DNA from: Adiantum capillus-veneris
Lineage: Eukaryota > Streptophyta > Polypodiopsida > Polypodiales > Pteridaceae
DNA: 64,000 nt
Assembly (NCBI GenBank): GCA_014529385.2
Contig: CM043970.1
Span: 49,529,898-49,593,897 of the forward strand
Reading direction: 5' to 3'
Both the position numbers and the translations under genes were made by a program. This document shows positions 47,904-58,100 of this stretch, in pieces (position 1 is the first letter of the stretch; each line of letters begins with the position of its first letter). The notes beneath the pieces are model-generated. The model was not told where the DNA came from, ran no database searches, and worked only from the letters and a program-made list of their open reading frames with translations.

Positions 47904-48074
47904 ATTGTGTGGATTTGTCGACGCTATCTTCCCTGTTGCAGCCCAAACTTATGGTAGCCCATTGTGTGGATCTACGGACGCTATCTTCCTTGTTGTAGCC
48001 CGGACTTTCGGTAGCCCATTGTGTGGATCTGCGGACGCTATCTTCCCTGTTGCAGACCAGACTTTCAGTAGCCC
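47904..48074 (+). repeat. 57-bp tandem repeat, three copies, in F LTR
   Basis: Units 47904-47960, 47961-48017 and 48018-48074, each starting ATTGTGTGGAT and ending GTAGCCC. The period equals 19 codons, so several frames stay open across it, but it lies inside an LTR and coding is not indicated. Confidence 0.92.
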
Positions 48075-48312
48075 ATTGAGCCTCTTCTCGGCCATTCCCT
48101 CGCCACATCAAGTCCTCCCATTGCTATCCGTCATCGGCTCCATCATCATCTACGTTTTCAGCACTAATGCATGTGTGCACGTTCCATTCACACAATCAAA
48201 AGCAAATATCACATTGGCAATGGTGTGGGGGCCCTTGAGAGGGTCGGGGGTCATTCATTCGTGCTAAGTACCACACGTCAAGCAAGAAAAGAAGCGAAGA
48301 TTTGTGGAAGTG

Positions 48313-48317
48313 TAAAG
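48313..48317 (+). other. Target-site duplication of element C (left), taaag
   Basis: The same 5 bp follow the right LTR at 63454-63458. Five-base duplications are typical of LTR elements. Confidence 0.88.
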
Positions 48318-49839
48318 TGTCACCAGGAGGTGTATTTTTCCTGTTGCCTTCCGTAAATAAGTATTAGATATATTTATTTTATTTTTACTTGTTTGTTCCG
48401 GAACCCTTGAAAAGGTGCAAGTGGACATTGCATGGCCAGTGTGAAACGGCTGCAGCCAAATGGGTTTCTCACATCGGGGATCTAGGTCGGTCAGACAGGG
48501 ACTGCCCGGGCCAGTTAGCACTGAATTCCGATGAGTATGGAAGCTCGTGTGCTCCAAACTAGAATTTGGGCCACTCGTCAAGTCACTGCAACTTTATAAG
48601 TTGAAAGGGGCCAGTAAATTAACCCACATTGTAGATGGTCAAATGGTAGTCTTCAATGATGGTCAGGAGACCGATAGGGACGCCATGGAAGCATCTCCTA
48701 AAATTTAGGGAACTGCTATTTTTTACCAGAAAATGTGTTCGCGTCATTAGCTCTGGAATGACAAGGGGAACATTTTATTGCTCTGCTGCCAAGTCAACTG
48801 ACGCACCAGTTGAGATATTTTTAGCAGGGAAAGCCCAAACTCGGAAACTGGGCGACGTGTCAGCCTGTGAGCGATTCTGCCACTCTGGGAGGCAAAAACG
48901 AGCTGCATATCAACAAAGGGGGCGCCATTTTCAGCCTCAGGTGGATTGTAGCAGGTACAGAAGCTATGGAATGCTTACCTTGCCCTCTATGCACAGTATG
49001 GTGATGGGAGTGATGCCCCGCACGCTACATACTGCTCTCTTTCTCCCCTACGTACAGTATGTTATGCCCCACTAGTGGGCTTCTCATTTGACCTATGTAC
49101 AATTCTGGGGGTTTATGCGCGTTTGCCAAGGCAAGAGCCTTCTGAACAGGAACCGGATTAGCTAATTGCTAATCCCCCACAGGTACGCACAGTTCCATCA
49201 CGAAAGATTGCGAGTTTGGAGAGTTTTCTCGCGTGAAAACTCGTCCAATTCACAGGGGAACTGTCCCATTGCGTGCGGGAGCCCTTGGGACACGCGTAGG
49301 CGTGTTCGCTCTACTAAAAACGATCCGAAACAGGGAATTACAGCCTGCTGTGTTTTTCTGCAGGTTTAGGGTTTCGCACCTAAACTGCAAGGGAACATCG
49401 GGGGAGCCTCGTGAGAGCCTTGGGATGCGTGTACAAGCTTTTGGGCTCCCGGCAGTGAAAAACAAAGAATTACAGCCCGCTGAATTTCTGTGACAGCTCA
49501 CCAGAAAGCTTCCAGATATCGAGGGAATCCGTCCTAGACAGGTGTTTTTGCGCCGTTATGCTGTCGAAATCCGGTCAAAAACCTGCATCTTCAGCCCTCG
49601 ACAGGTTTGGACAGCTTTGTGAAAGCTTGTGCGAAGTGGTCGGATCGTCTACTTTAATTTGAATAAAGAAATACCGAAAGGGGCGCCAGTCTTTGGGGCC
49701 TACAGGGTGTCGGTCTCGTGTGCGCAGTGACATTCTAGTCGTTGGACGCAACTGTGTTCTCTTCCCTTCTCAGTGCTCTGTGTAAAGTTAACAGGTAATT
49801 GAAATAGTACCGCCCTCTACGTTGTATAGGCCGGTTATA
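48318..49839 (+). mobile_element. Element C 5' LTR (1522 bp)
   Basis: TGTCACCAGGAGG to GGCCGGTTATA. The 3' LTR (61890-63453, 1564 bp) is the same length plus one 42-bp tandem duplication. I count about 15 substitutions by eye, all transitions, roughly 1 percent. It contains the shared core AATAAAGAAATACCGAAAGGGGCGCC at 49662-49687. The LTR does not end in CA; its right border is set by the TSD and by the primer site. Confidence 0.9.
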
Positions 49840-49859
49840 TGGTTCCATCGACGCGATAG
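49840..49859 (+). other. Putative primer binding site of element C (not tRNA-Met)
   Basis: TGGTTCCATCGACGCGATAG directly follows the LTR end. A primer site must begin TGG, matching the CCA end of a tRNA; here the implied tRNA 3' end would be ...ATGGAACCA. All other readable elements in this window use TGGTATCAGAGC. I did not identify the tRNA. Confidence 0.6.
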
Positions 49860-49924
49860 TCACTTTTTCTTCAAAAAGTGCAGCGTGGATTGTTGTGGGT
49901 GAAAGCAACACAGAGCTTGTCGAT

Positions 49925-50557
49925 ATGGCAGAGAAGAGAGACCAAGTACCTGAAGAGGGATCTTCCTCACATGGCACAGAGAAAATTCCTTCAACTCTTC
50001 AAGAAGAGGACAGGTTGTTTAGAACTCAACTACGTTGTTGCATGGACATGTTTCAGCAGTTGGCTAACAACCCAAGGATGCAGGAATTCTTACAGGCTCC
50101 GACACAGGGTTTTCAGCCTCCTACACGGGGCATGACTGAGCCGTTGCAGGAAAAGGAGATTTCCAATGCGCAGAGGACTCATGATGCTCGAGGGAAAGCC
50201 CATGTGATTGAGCAACTAGCGGTGTCCAATGATCCAAAGCAACTTGCTTTAGCTGGACAGGAACCGTTTGTGAATGGTCAAGGGAGCAATGAACAGGCTA
50301 TGCGTCAGACCCTTCCATTACCTAATACTTATCCTGGTTATTTTGGAGGTGGTTTAGTGTTTCAAGCTATGGCTGGACCTTCCACAGGTTATATGCCAGG
50401 GAATGTGTTCGGGACAATGCAAACAGGCATGGGTAACCCTATGTACGCGAACATGGGTGTCCAACCTGGTTTTCAGGGTGCCTATGGCCAGTTTCGAGTG
50501 CCTGGAACACAATTTGGTATGGCTGGTTTTTTGCAGCCGTACAAAATGCAGATATGA
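49925..50557 (+). CDS. Element C ORF1, unknown protein (probable Gag N-terminal ORF)
   Basis: 210 residues from the ATG at 49925; the open frame extends a little upstream without an ATG. The N-terminal half is charged and Gln-rich, the C-terminal half is rich in Gly, Pro, Met, Tyr and Phe (for example GYMPGNVFGTMQTGMGNPMY), suggesting low-complexity disordered sequence. I recognise no domain. The stop overlaps the start of ORF2 as ATGA (50554-50557), which would suit stop-and-restart translation or a frameshift. The capsid-like and knuckle parts are in ORF2, so ORF1 is probably a leading Gag extension. It has no stops or frameshifts. Confidence 0.7.
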   Translation: MAEKRDQVPEEGSSSHGTEKIPSTLQEEDRLFRTQLRCCMDMFQQLANNPRMQEFLQAPTQGFQPPTRGMTEPLQEKEISNAQRTHDARGKAHVIEQLAVSNDPKQLALAGQEPFVNGQGSNEQAMRQTLPLPNTYPGYFGGGLVFQAMAGPSTGYMPGNVFGTMQTGMGNPMYANMGVQPGFQGAYGQFRVPGTQFGMAGFLQPYKMQI

Positions 50558-53500
50558 CAGGGAAAACAGTTGATGCGAGTGCTGGAATGAACACTCATGG
50601 AGCACCACTGCTACAGGCACATGTTTATGATAATGTGGCTCCTTTGAGTCAGCCTAAGGATTACAAGGAAGGTGGGCAGGGAGTGAAGTTTGAAACTTTC
50701 AGAGGAACTGAGGACCAATTAAAGGCTTTGACCTTTATACAGCAGTTCGATGCAGCTTATGCTGGAGGCAACTTCACAGAATCTTCAAAGATACGCAAGG
50801 CTGCCACTTTCTTGAAAGGGAATGCGCTTCAATGGTGGACCGCATTGTTGAACCAAGGTCAAGCCCCAACAACGTGGGTCCAATTCAAACAACTTTTTGC
50901 GCCTGCATGGTTGACAAACACTTTTGAAGTGGATGTAATGACGGAATGGCACGAGTTGAATGCTAAACAATGTGCGGATCTGGAAGAGTACAATAAACGG
51001 TTTTGGGCCGCACTGTTGCCAGTCACCTCTTACAGGTTTGTGCCTTTGTCAGAACAAATTGAGAAGTACTGTTGCGGATTGCCCAAGAAAATCAGGGACT
51101 ACTGCACAAAGACTACTGTCATGAATATGTTTCAATTGATAGAGAATGCAAGAGTGGCCAACAATCTGTCGAAGGGAGATTCCGATGGATTTAATAGCCA
51201 CAAGAAAGGGGCCCAGGGCAAACAGTTTTCAGCCAAGGGCAATGTTGCAGCAAAGCCTTCCGAGTCTCCTGCAAAGAAGCCCTCCACTCAAGAAGCTGAT
51301 ACGTCCAAGAAGCAGTCTAAATCTTCTTCGGAACGAGGACAAGGACAAAAAAGGCATTTTTCTGGCAAAACTTTTCAAGAAAGGAAAGCTCTTAGGGAGG
51401 CCAAGAAATGCTACATTTGTGAACAGGAAGGACACTTTGCAAATGAGTGCCCACAGAAGAAGTCACACGATAAGGATGACAAGTCAGACCATAAAGGGAA
51501 GAAGCCAAAGCCGAGTGCACGACTTGTTCCAGATTTGGTTGGAGATCAGCCAAACACAGATGCCACGGAGCTGTGCAGAGCTTGGGGCAAAGTTAAAGAC
51601 CAGACAGTGCTGGTTTTCTTTGATCCAGGAGCCCGTGCAAATTTCATATCACCAGACTTGGCATCAAAGTTGGGCATTCGTGCAGAGGAGATGGGTATGA
51701 CAGGCGAAGCAGGTTTGGCATGCCCAAGACATTCAGAGCCTGTTACTCCCATTCTGGGAAAGCTTCGTCTGCACATTCAGAGCTATGTGGATGCGGAAGA
51801 ATTTCATATTATGCCGCTTGAGGGATGTGATGTGTTATTGGGTATCCCATGGTGTTACAGGTTGCATGCTATGGTGGATACTTACAACAAAAATATTACC
51901 CTTGTACATAGAGGAAAGACTCATGTCCTTGATGTAAAGCTTAAAGGCAAGTCTGTTCCAGTTGTTTCGGCTTCTGCTATTTCATCTGTAATAAAGAATC
52001 ATCTTTCTGCGTACTTGATCTTTGCAAAAGAAGTACCTCAAGTTGTATCTAATTTGTCTACCTTAGATAAAGACAGGTCAACTTTTTTGAGTGGTTTCAG
52101 TGATAGTTTTTCGGACTCTTTGCCAGGGGAGTTACCTCCTGAGAGACCTGAGGATCATACTATAGATCTTGTGCCAGGTTCTAGTCCACCGAATAGACCA
52201 CCATACAGGGTTAGTGCAGCCCAGGAGAAAGAGATTATGGGTCAGGTCAACGAGCTTTTAGAGAAGGGGCTGATTCAGCCCAGTTCATCCCCTTTTTGTT
52301 CGCCTGTACTCTTAGTGCAGAAGAAGGATGGTTCATGGCGCATGTGCATTGACTATCGCGCCTTGAATAAGAATACTATCAAGAACAGGTTCCCCATACC
52401 GAGGATAGATGACATTCTTGATCGGCTTGAGGGAGCGTCATTGTTTACAAGAATAGACCTAAAGAGCGGGTATCATGAGATACGCATTAGGCCAGAAGAT
52501 GTCCATAAGACTGCGTTCAGAACAACATTTGGTCTCTATGAGTTTCTTGTCATGCCATTTGGTCTCACAAATGCTCCTGCCACATTTAATAGAATGATGG
52601 ACAGAATTTTTAGACCACATAGAAACTTCGTGGGTACCTTCTTTGATGACATGATTGTCTACTCAAAGTCTGAAGAGGAGCATAGGGATCACTTGACTGC
52701 CGTTTTAAATGAGCTACACAAGAATAGGCTACTCATTAATGCGAAGAAAAGTGAGTTCTTTTTGCAAGAAATTCACTTCCTTGGGCACATTGTTTCAAAG
52801 GATGGGGTACGCATGGATCCCGCTAAAGTGGAAGCAATTAGGTCATGGCCAGACTTGAAGTCCGTACATGACATTCGAAGCTTTCTAGGCTTATGTTCCT
52901 ATTACAGGAGGTTCATCCGAAATTTTGCTGAGATTGCTTCTCCACTCCATGCACTGCAAGGAAAAGGAGTTACTTTCAAGTGGACAGCCAAGGAAATTTT
53001 AGCGTTCAAACACTTGAAAGAGAAGCTGACTTCAGATCCGGTAATTATTTTGCCAGATCTTTCTAAACCTTTTGTGGTTCAATGTGATGCGTGTGGCCAT
53101 AGTCTTGGTGCAGTTTTAATGCAGAATGACCGAGTAGTCGCATATGAGAGCAAAATTCTTTTGAAGACTCAAAGGAACTTGCAAGTCTATGAGAAAGAAT
53201 TGCTGGCAGTAATTCATGCTCTCACTAGTTGGAAACACTATTTGCTAGGGGCTGATTTTGTTGTCCAAACGGATCATCAAACCTTGCGATATTTTCTTAC
53301 ACAGACGAAGTTGTCTGAGAAGCACATGCGATGGGCAAACATCTTGTCAATGTTCCATTTTCAGATTGTGCATGTGCAAGGGAAAAAGAACGTGGTGGCT
53401 GATGCGTTGTCACGAAAGCCCCAAATTTCAGCAATGTCAATTCCGTACCATTGTGAACTAGACGAAATGAAGACACAATATGCTGAAGATTCAGATTTTG

Positions 53501-53695
53501 CAAGGATCTATGACCAGCTTGTTGATGGGCAACATCATGAGCACTATATGCTTAAGAATGACTTTCTCATGATGCATGGAAAGTTATGCGTTACTAAACA
53601 GTTACGGCCAAAGATTTTGATGGAAAGTCATGCTCCACCTTATGCTGGGTATCGTGGAATTGATGCGACAGTGAAAGGGGTTGAGGCATTCTTCT
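50554..53695 (+). CDS. Element C ORF2, first part: Gag, protease, RT, RNase H, integrase start
   Basis: The ATG overlaps the ORF1 stop. Domains in order: capsid (ALQWWTALLNQ about residue 90, WLTNTFEVDVMTEWHELN about 130); knuckle CYICEQEGHFANEC from residue 286; protease FFDPGARANFIS at about 355-365 (DPG, where DSG or DTG is usual); RT with [16 protein letters not shown] and an intact FFDD at 697-699; RNase H (CDACGHSLGAVLMQ, YEKELLAVIHAL, TDHQT); then the integrase zinc region. Element B interrupts it at 53695. With B and one TSD copy removed the frame continues at 60364: 3142 + 1217 nt = 4359 nt, exactly 1453 codons. Only a single TAG remains in the second part. Confidence 0.9.
53691..53695 (+). 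other. Target-site duplication of element B (left), cttct
   Basis: The identical cttct follows the right LTR of B at 60359-60363. Confidence 0.92.
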
Positions 53696-54224
53696 TGTAA
53701 CAGACTTGGACACTCCAAGTCAAGAATCAACCGCGACAGCACCAAATAACCACTTCCAAACAATTCACAGATCACAATAGATTTGCATTGGCCCGGCGGA
53801 GTTCCGTGCCTAGAGATATTGGCCCCAAAGACTGGCGCCCCTTTCGGTATTTCTTTTTGTATTAATCAATCATCAAAGTACAAGAGAGCAGTTAGGGTTT
53901 CACTCTCAGACTCTGCGTCCAGATGCCCTGAGAAGTGAGGCCCTCACCACTAATTTAAAGGTTACAAGGGATGCCCAAAAGCAGAGCCCCAAAAGCTTTT
54001 AAAATCAAAAGCATCAGTTCTCTCTCTCTCTTAGAGAGTCTTTTCTCTTTTTTTTATTAAAAAAAAAAAAGCAAAAGCAAAATTCGCGTCGCTCATCATT
54101 TTCCAAAAAAAAAAAATTTAATAATCTGCCTCCGCGATTTCCGGAATGTAGGGTTTTTGGCAAAAATTAGGGTTTGCAAGAATTTTAGGGTTTCTGTTGT
54201 CCGCCACGTCATCACTTTGTGACA
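53696..54224 (-). mobile_element. Element B 3' LTR (529 bp)
   Basis: Plus-strand borders TGTAACAGAC ... TTGTGACA. It matches 59811-60358 with only a handful of substitutions; length differences lie in poly-A/T runs and one roughly 20-bp repeat of GGCA(A/G)AAATTAGGGTTT type. The adjoining polypurine tract on the minus strand is CTTTTAAGAGGGGGGTA (54225-54241). Confidence 0.92.
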
Positions 54225-54998
54225 TACCCCCCTCTTAAAAGCATTGTAATCGACCGCGATTACGCCTGCAAAACCGACAAAAGCCATAAACCGTCTTAGC
54301 AGACACTGACTGTTAGTACCTACGTACTAGGAACACACATCTAGCACATGTACAAAATCAACAGTCACATCACACGACATCACAGGACATCACCAGACAT
54401 CACAGGACATCACATGACATTCAACATTCATTCGGATCTTAGACCATGATTTATCGGCAATGTAGCTAGCAATCACATCTAGGTCCAATCGGGACCTCAT
54501 CGATGTCCGATTGACACATCTAGCACATGTACAAAATCGACAGTCACATCACACGACATCACCGGACATCACAGGACATCACATGACATTCAACATTCAT
54601 TCGGATCTTAGACCATGATTTATCGGCAATGTAGCTAGCAATCACATCTAGGTCCAATCGGGACCTCATCGATGTCCGATTGACTAACCCCTATTGCAAC
54701 CATGTCTATTCGAGATCAATCAGACCAAAATGCTGCAGTCATTTCGGCTATCAGTTCCTACACTCACAAGAAGTCAAGAACAAATCAGTATCATAATCAG
54801 GAATTCCATTTCATAAAGTCATCCAGCAGAATACTGTCAGCTCTCAGTATCCCTGAAGCTCAAAGAGACATCAGTGACTTTAGTATCAAAATCGAGGCAT
54901 CTGTTGACAAAGGAGTGGAGTGACTCCCCTCTTGTGCATCCCACTGCACCAGATCTCCGGCCAAGCTGAATTCTGGGTTCCGTTTGGAGTAGACTATG
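54225..54998 (-). other. Element B 3' noncoding region with 179-bp tandem duplication
   Basis: Between the integrase end and the 3' LTR. 54336-54514 and 54515-54682 are near-identical copies, the second lacking about 10 bp. Each contains a run of 10-bp GACATCACNN units. It resembles the corresponding region of element A (29956-30600). Confidence 0.75.
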
Positions 54999-55298
54999 CT
55001 AAACCAAAACATCGAGGTAAAGTTTCACAATCCGAGGAGTATCTGCTAGGTCCTCCTCCTCCATCCACTTCACATCAAATGCAGGACAGTTCTTGAACTT
55101 AACCAAGAACCGCCTTCGGACTTTACCTTTCTTCGTATCATTATGTGCCAAAATCTGTTCAGGAACAAGGATCTCCTCGTTTTCTTCCACTTTGGGTTGC
55201 TCGTCAGGCTCCCCATCATCAGGCACATCACCCTTAATAGGTTTCAAGAGACTCACATGCAATGCATTGTGAATCCTCCAAGTATCTGGCAGTTTCAA
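54999..55298 (-). pseudogene. Element B integrase C-terminus with chromodomain-like end
   Basis: MKLPDTWRIHNALHVSLLKP, then ILVPEQILAH and RRFLVKFKNCPAFDVKWMEEEDL, parallel to the end of element C ORF2. It is separated from the integrase core by a broken frame. Confidence 0.75.
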
Positions 55299-55299
55299 T

Positions 55300-56510
55300 C
55301 GGAAGGAGACATCATTTATCTTGTCAGTAATCTGGAAAGGTCCGTAGTATCACATACTAAGCTTTGGAAAAAGCCTCTCCTTTCCCTTTTTCTTTCTTAG
55401 GCGTGCCTTCTCAAAAGTAAGAGCACCCAATCATCCTCCTTCAGTTTCCAGTCGCGACGATGGCGATCCGCTGCCTTTTTCTGTCGTTCTTGAGACTCCT
55501 GCAAAGTCTCGCGAACCTTGGCAAAAGCTGTATCCAAATCTCGCGAATATTCATCCGCTTCAAATTTCTAATCTTTCGTGCTCAGGAAGGATGGAACCTT
55601 CGCAGCACTTTCAACAATCTCACATGGCGTCTTCCCCGTCGAAGAGTGTATCGTGTTATTGTAGGCAAATTCCACCAAAGGTAAGTTCTTTTCCCATTGA
55701 GTCTTCTGATGCGAGATACAAGACTTCAATAAATCTAAAATCACTGAATTGGCAATCTCAGATTGCCCGTCAGTCTGCAAGTGGAACGATGACGAGAACT
55801 GCAACCGCGTGCCAATGTTCTCCCAAATTGCCTTCCAAAACAAACTCATAAATCTGGGGTCTCTGTCGGAGACAACGTCTCAAGCGTGCCATGTAATCGG
55901 AAAATCATCGTGATCATTCTGTATTCTCGGGAGATCAAAAAAAATGAAATCCATTTCAATATTTTCCCAGGGGCGGGTGGGTATGGGTAAAGGCTGTAAC
56001 AATCCCTGTGCCTTATGCCTGTCAAACTTGACCTTCTGGCATACCAAGCAACTGCGCACAAACTCTTCCACATCCTTCTTCAGTCTCCACCAAAAGAAAT
56101 CTCTCTCTACCCTTTTCATGGTGGTAGCAATGCCGCGGTGACCCGTAAAAGGTGGACAGTGGCAATCAGTCATATAACCTTTTCCCTCAACGACTGTGTA
56201 ACGCACAACATAGTCTTTTTCATCAAGTAGCCTTCCCGAAGGGAGTATCCCGCTATTGTCTCCCCATCTCATATCCGTGTGAAATTATCTGCAAAATCTG
56301 TATCTGTGGCATACTGATCGACCATATCCTCGAAGCTCCTATGATGTATCGCGGAAATAGCCAGAACCAACGGTTTTCGAGACAAAGCATCTGCCACCAC
56401 ATTCTTCTGTCCCTGCACATGGACAATCTGGAAGTGGAACTATGACAAGATGTTCGTCCACCACATCTGCTTTTCCGAAAGCTGCTTCTATGACAAGAAT
56501 TAGTAGCGCC
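55300..56510 (-). pseudogene. Element B integrase, frameshifted and internally deleted
   Basis: The zinc region is readable at 55880-56272 (HCPPFTGHRGIATTMKRVERDFFWWRL, RSCLVCQ), followed by PWENIEMDFIFFDLP. After that, most of the core between the first and second catalytic Asp is missing; the reading resumes with LFWKAIWENIGT and HLQTDGQSEIANS at 55568-55849. Compared with element C about 40 residues are lost. It cannot make an active integrase. Confidence 0.8.
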
Positions 56511-57060
56511 AACTCTGATGGTCTGTAAAGACAGTGAAATCCGCTCCGAGTAGGTAATGCCGCCACTGAGCAAGAGCGTGGATAACCGCCAAAAGCTCTT
56601 TCCCATAGATCTGTGCTGTCATCTCCGGCCTAGAGAACAAACGGCTCTCGTAAGCTATGACATGGCCTTCTTGCATCAAGACCGCACCCAGACTACGACC
56701 ACAAGCATCACAATATACTTCAAATGACTTCTGCAAGTCTGGCAAAGTCAAAATAGGTCCCGTAGTCAATTTCTCTTTCAATGTCCGAAAGGCAGTCACC
56801 TCTGTGGGTCCCCACGAAAAAGGTACTCCTTTCTGTGTCAAGGTATGCAAAGGGGAAGCAACCTCTGCAAACTTTCGTATGAACCGCCTGTAGTACGAAC
56901 ACAGTCCCAAGAAGCTTCCAACTTTATGGACATTCCTCAAATCGGGCCAATCACGGATAGTCTCTATCTTGGCCGGGTCCATTTGCACTCCTGCTACTGA
57001 CACAATGTGTCCCAAAAAGTGTATCTCTGGTAGGAAAAAATTCACTTTTTTTTTTTGCAT
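56511..57060 (-). pseudogene. Element B RT end and RNase H
   Basis: The frame contains HFLGHIVSVAGVQMDPAKI, FLGLCSYYRRFI, CDACGRSLGAVLMQ, YGKELLAVIHALAQWRHYLLG and TDHQS, then a stop. A T run on the plus strand (57046-57056, poly-A in the coding sense) marks the frame change from the preceding RT frame. Confidence 0.82.
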
Positions 57061-57667
57061 TAATCACTAGCGTGTGATCTCGTAATGCCTGAAAGACTTG
57101 AAGCAGATGATCTCTGTGTTCTGCCTCATTCTTCGAGAAAACAATGATGTTGTCAAAGAAAGTGCCAACAAATAGCCTGTACTCTCGAAAAATCCTATCC
57201 ATCATCCGGTTAAATGTCGCAGGAGCATTGGTTAAGCCAAAAGGCATCACCAAAAACTCAAATAACCCAAAAGTCGTCCGAAAAGCTGTCTTGTAGACAT
57301 CTCCTGGCGCTATCCTAATTTGATGATATCCACTCTTCAAGTCAATCCTGCTAAAGCACGAGGATCCCTGTAACCTGTCGAGTATATCATCGATCCTAGG
57401 AATCGGAAATCTGTTCTTGATGGTGATTTCGTTGAGAGTGCTATAATCGATGCGCATTCTCCAAGATCCGTCTTTCTTCAAAACCAACAACACTGGAGAG
57501 CAATACGGTGAAGTACTAGGCTGGACAAGACCCTTTTCCAAGAGGTCTTTCATTGGGTTCATAATCTTTTCATTCTGTACTTGGCTCACACGATAAGGTG
57601 GCCGATTCGGTGGCGTGCTTCCAGATATCAGATCAATGGTATGATCTTCAGGCCCTCTCAAAAGCAA
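56951..57667 (-). pseudogene. Element B reverse transcriptase, active site FFDN
   Basis: [83 protein letters not shown] and FFDNIIVFSKN. The second Asp of the YxDD-type box is Asn (AAC, 57149-57151), which should block polymerisation. Strong similarity to element C Pol suggests the same lineage in spite of very different LTRs. Confidence 0.85.
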
Positions 57668-58100
57668 TCGGCATGAGCGCGGAGAAAAAAAATCTTGGCG
57701 TTCTTTTCTTCAGGTCAAAACATATTCAACCTTTATCCATCGTTCAGTTCTCCCAAAAGAATGAGTAAGAAAACTGAAGTTCATCAAGTACAATCTCTAA
57801 TCCCTTCATTTATCAAAGTCGCTTTCTCGGCTCGGTAGTCAACCACGGCGTAGTTCTTGTGGTACCAAGGGATCCCGAGTAGAACGTCACTCGCGTGCCT
57901 TGAACACCCCTGTCATTGCAAACGAAGTTTGCCAATGCTCGGTGTAATGGCAACATCCCATCCGGGTGCCAGTTGAACTACCTCCGCCTGTGGCGTCAGT
58001 CTGTCGGACGTAGTTCCAAATCGAGCCGCCAATTCCAAGTGAAAAGAAGTTGGCCTTGGCTCCTTCAAAAGAGCTTCCTGATCCTTCACTTTGCCACGAA
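57668..58100 (-). pseudogene. Element B protease region, decayed
   Basis: Pieces of the retropepsin region can be recognised against element C: VKDQEALL, LELAARFG, TPQAEVVQLAPG and VLLGIPWYHK, but across changing frames. Where C has FFDPGARANF, B has lost several bases, so the catalytic Asp-x-Gly is not readable. A stop-rich stretch follows at 57670-57790. Confidence 0.65.

Larger units (their letters stand above)
47269..48317 (+). mobile_element. Element F 3' LTR, left part (interrupted by element C)
   Basis: It begins CGTCACGTGCACAT, parallel to the X LTR start, and contains TTTTCAGCCC motifs and a 57-bp x 3 repeat. It breaks at GGAAGTGTAAAG, where element C is inserted. The rest resumes at 63454 after the C element (TAAAGTCTAGATTTTCTC ... 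GCACCTGACA). A similar uninterrupted junction is visible at about 29300-29355. Confidence 0.65.

Noticed and set aside
47875-48111. Protein with a 19-residue repeat on the minus strand
   Set aside because: Explained by the 57-bp DNA repeat in the F LTR.
48656-49075. 139-residue frame repeated at 62228-62647
   Set aside because: It lies inside both LTRs of element C and is open by chance; no Gag, Pol or host domain and no sign of being coding.
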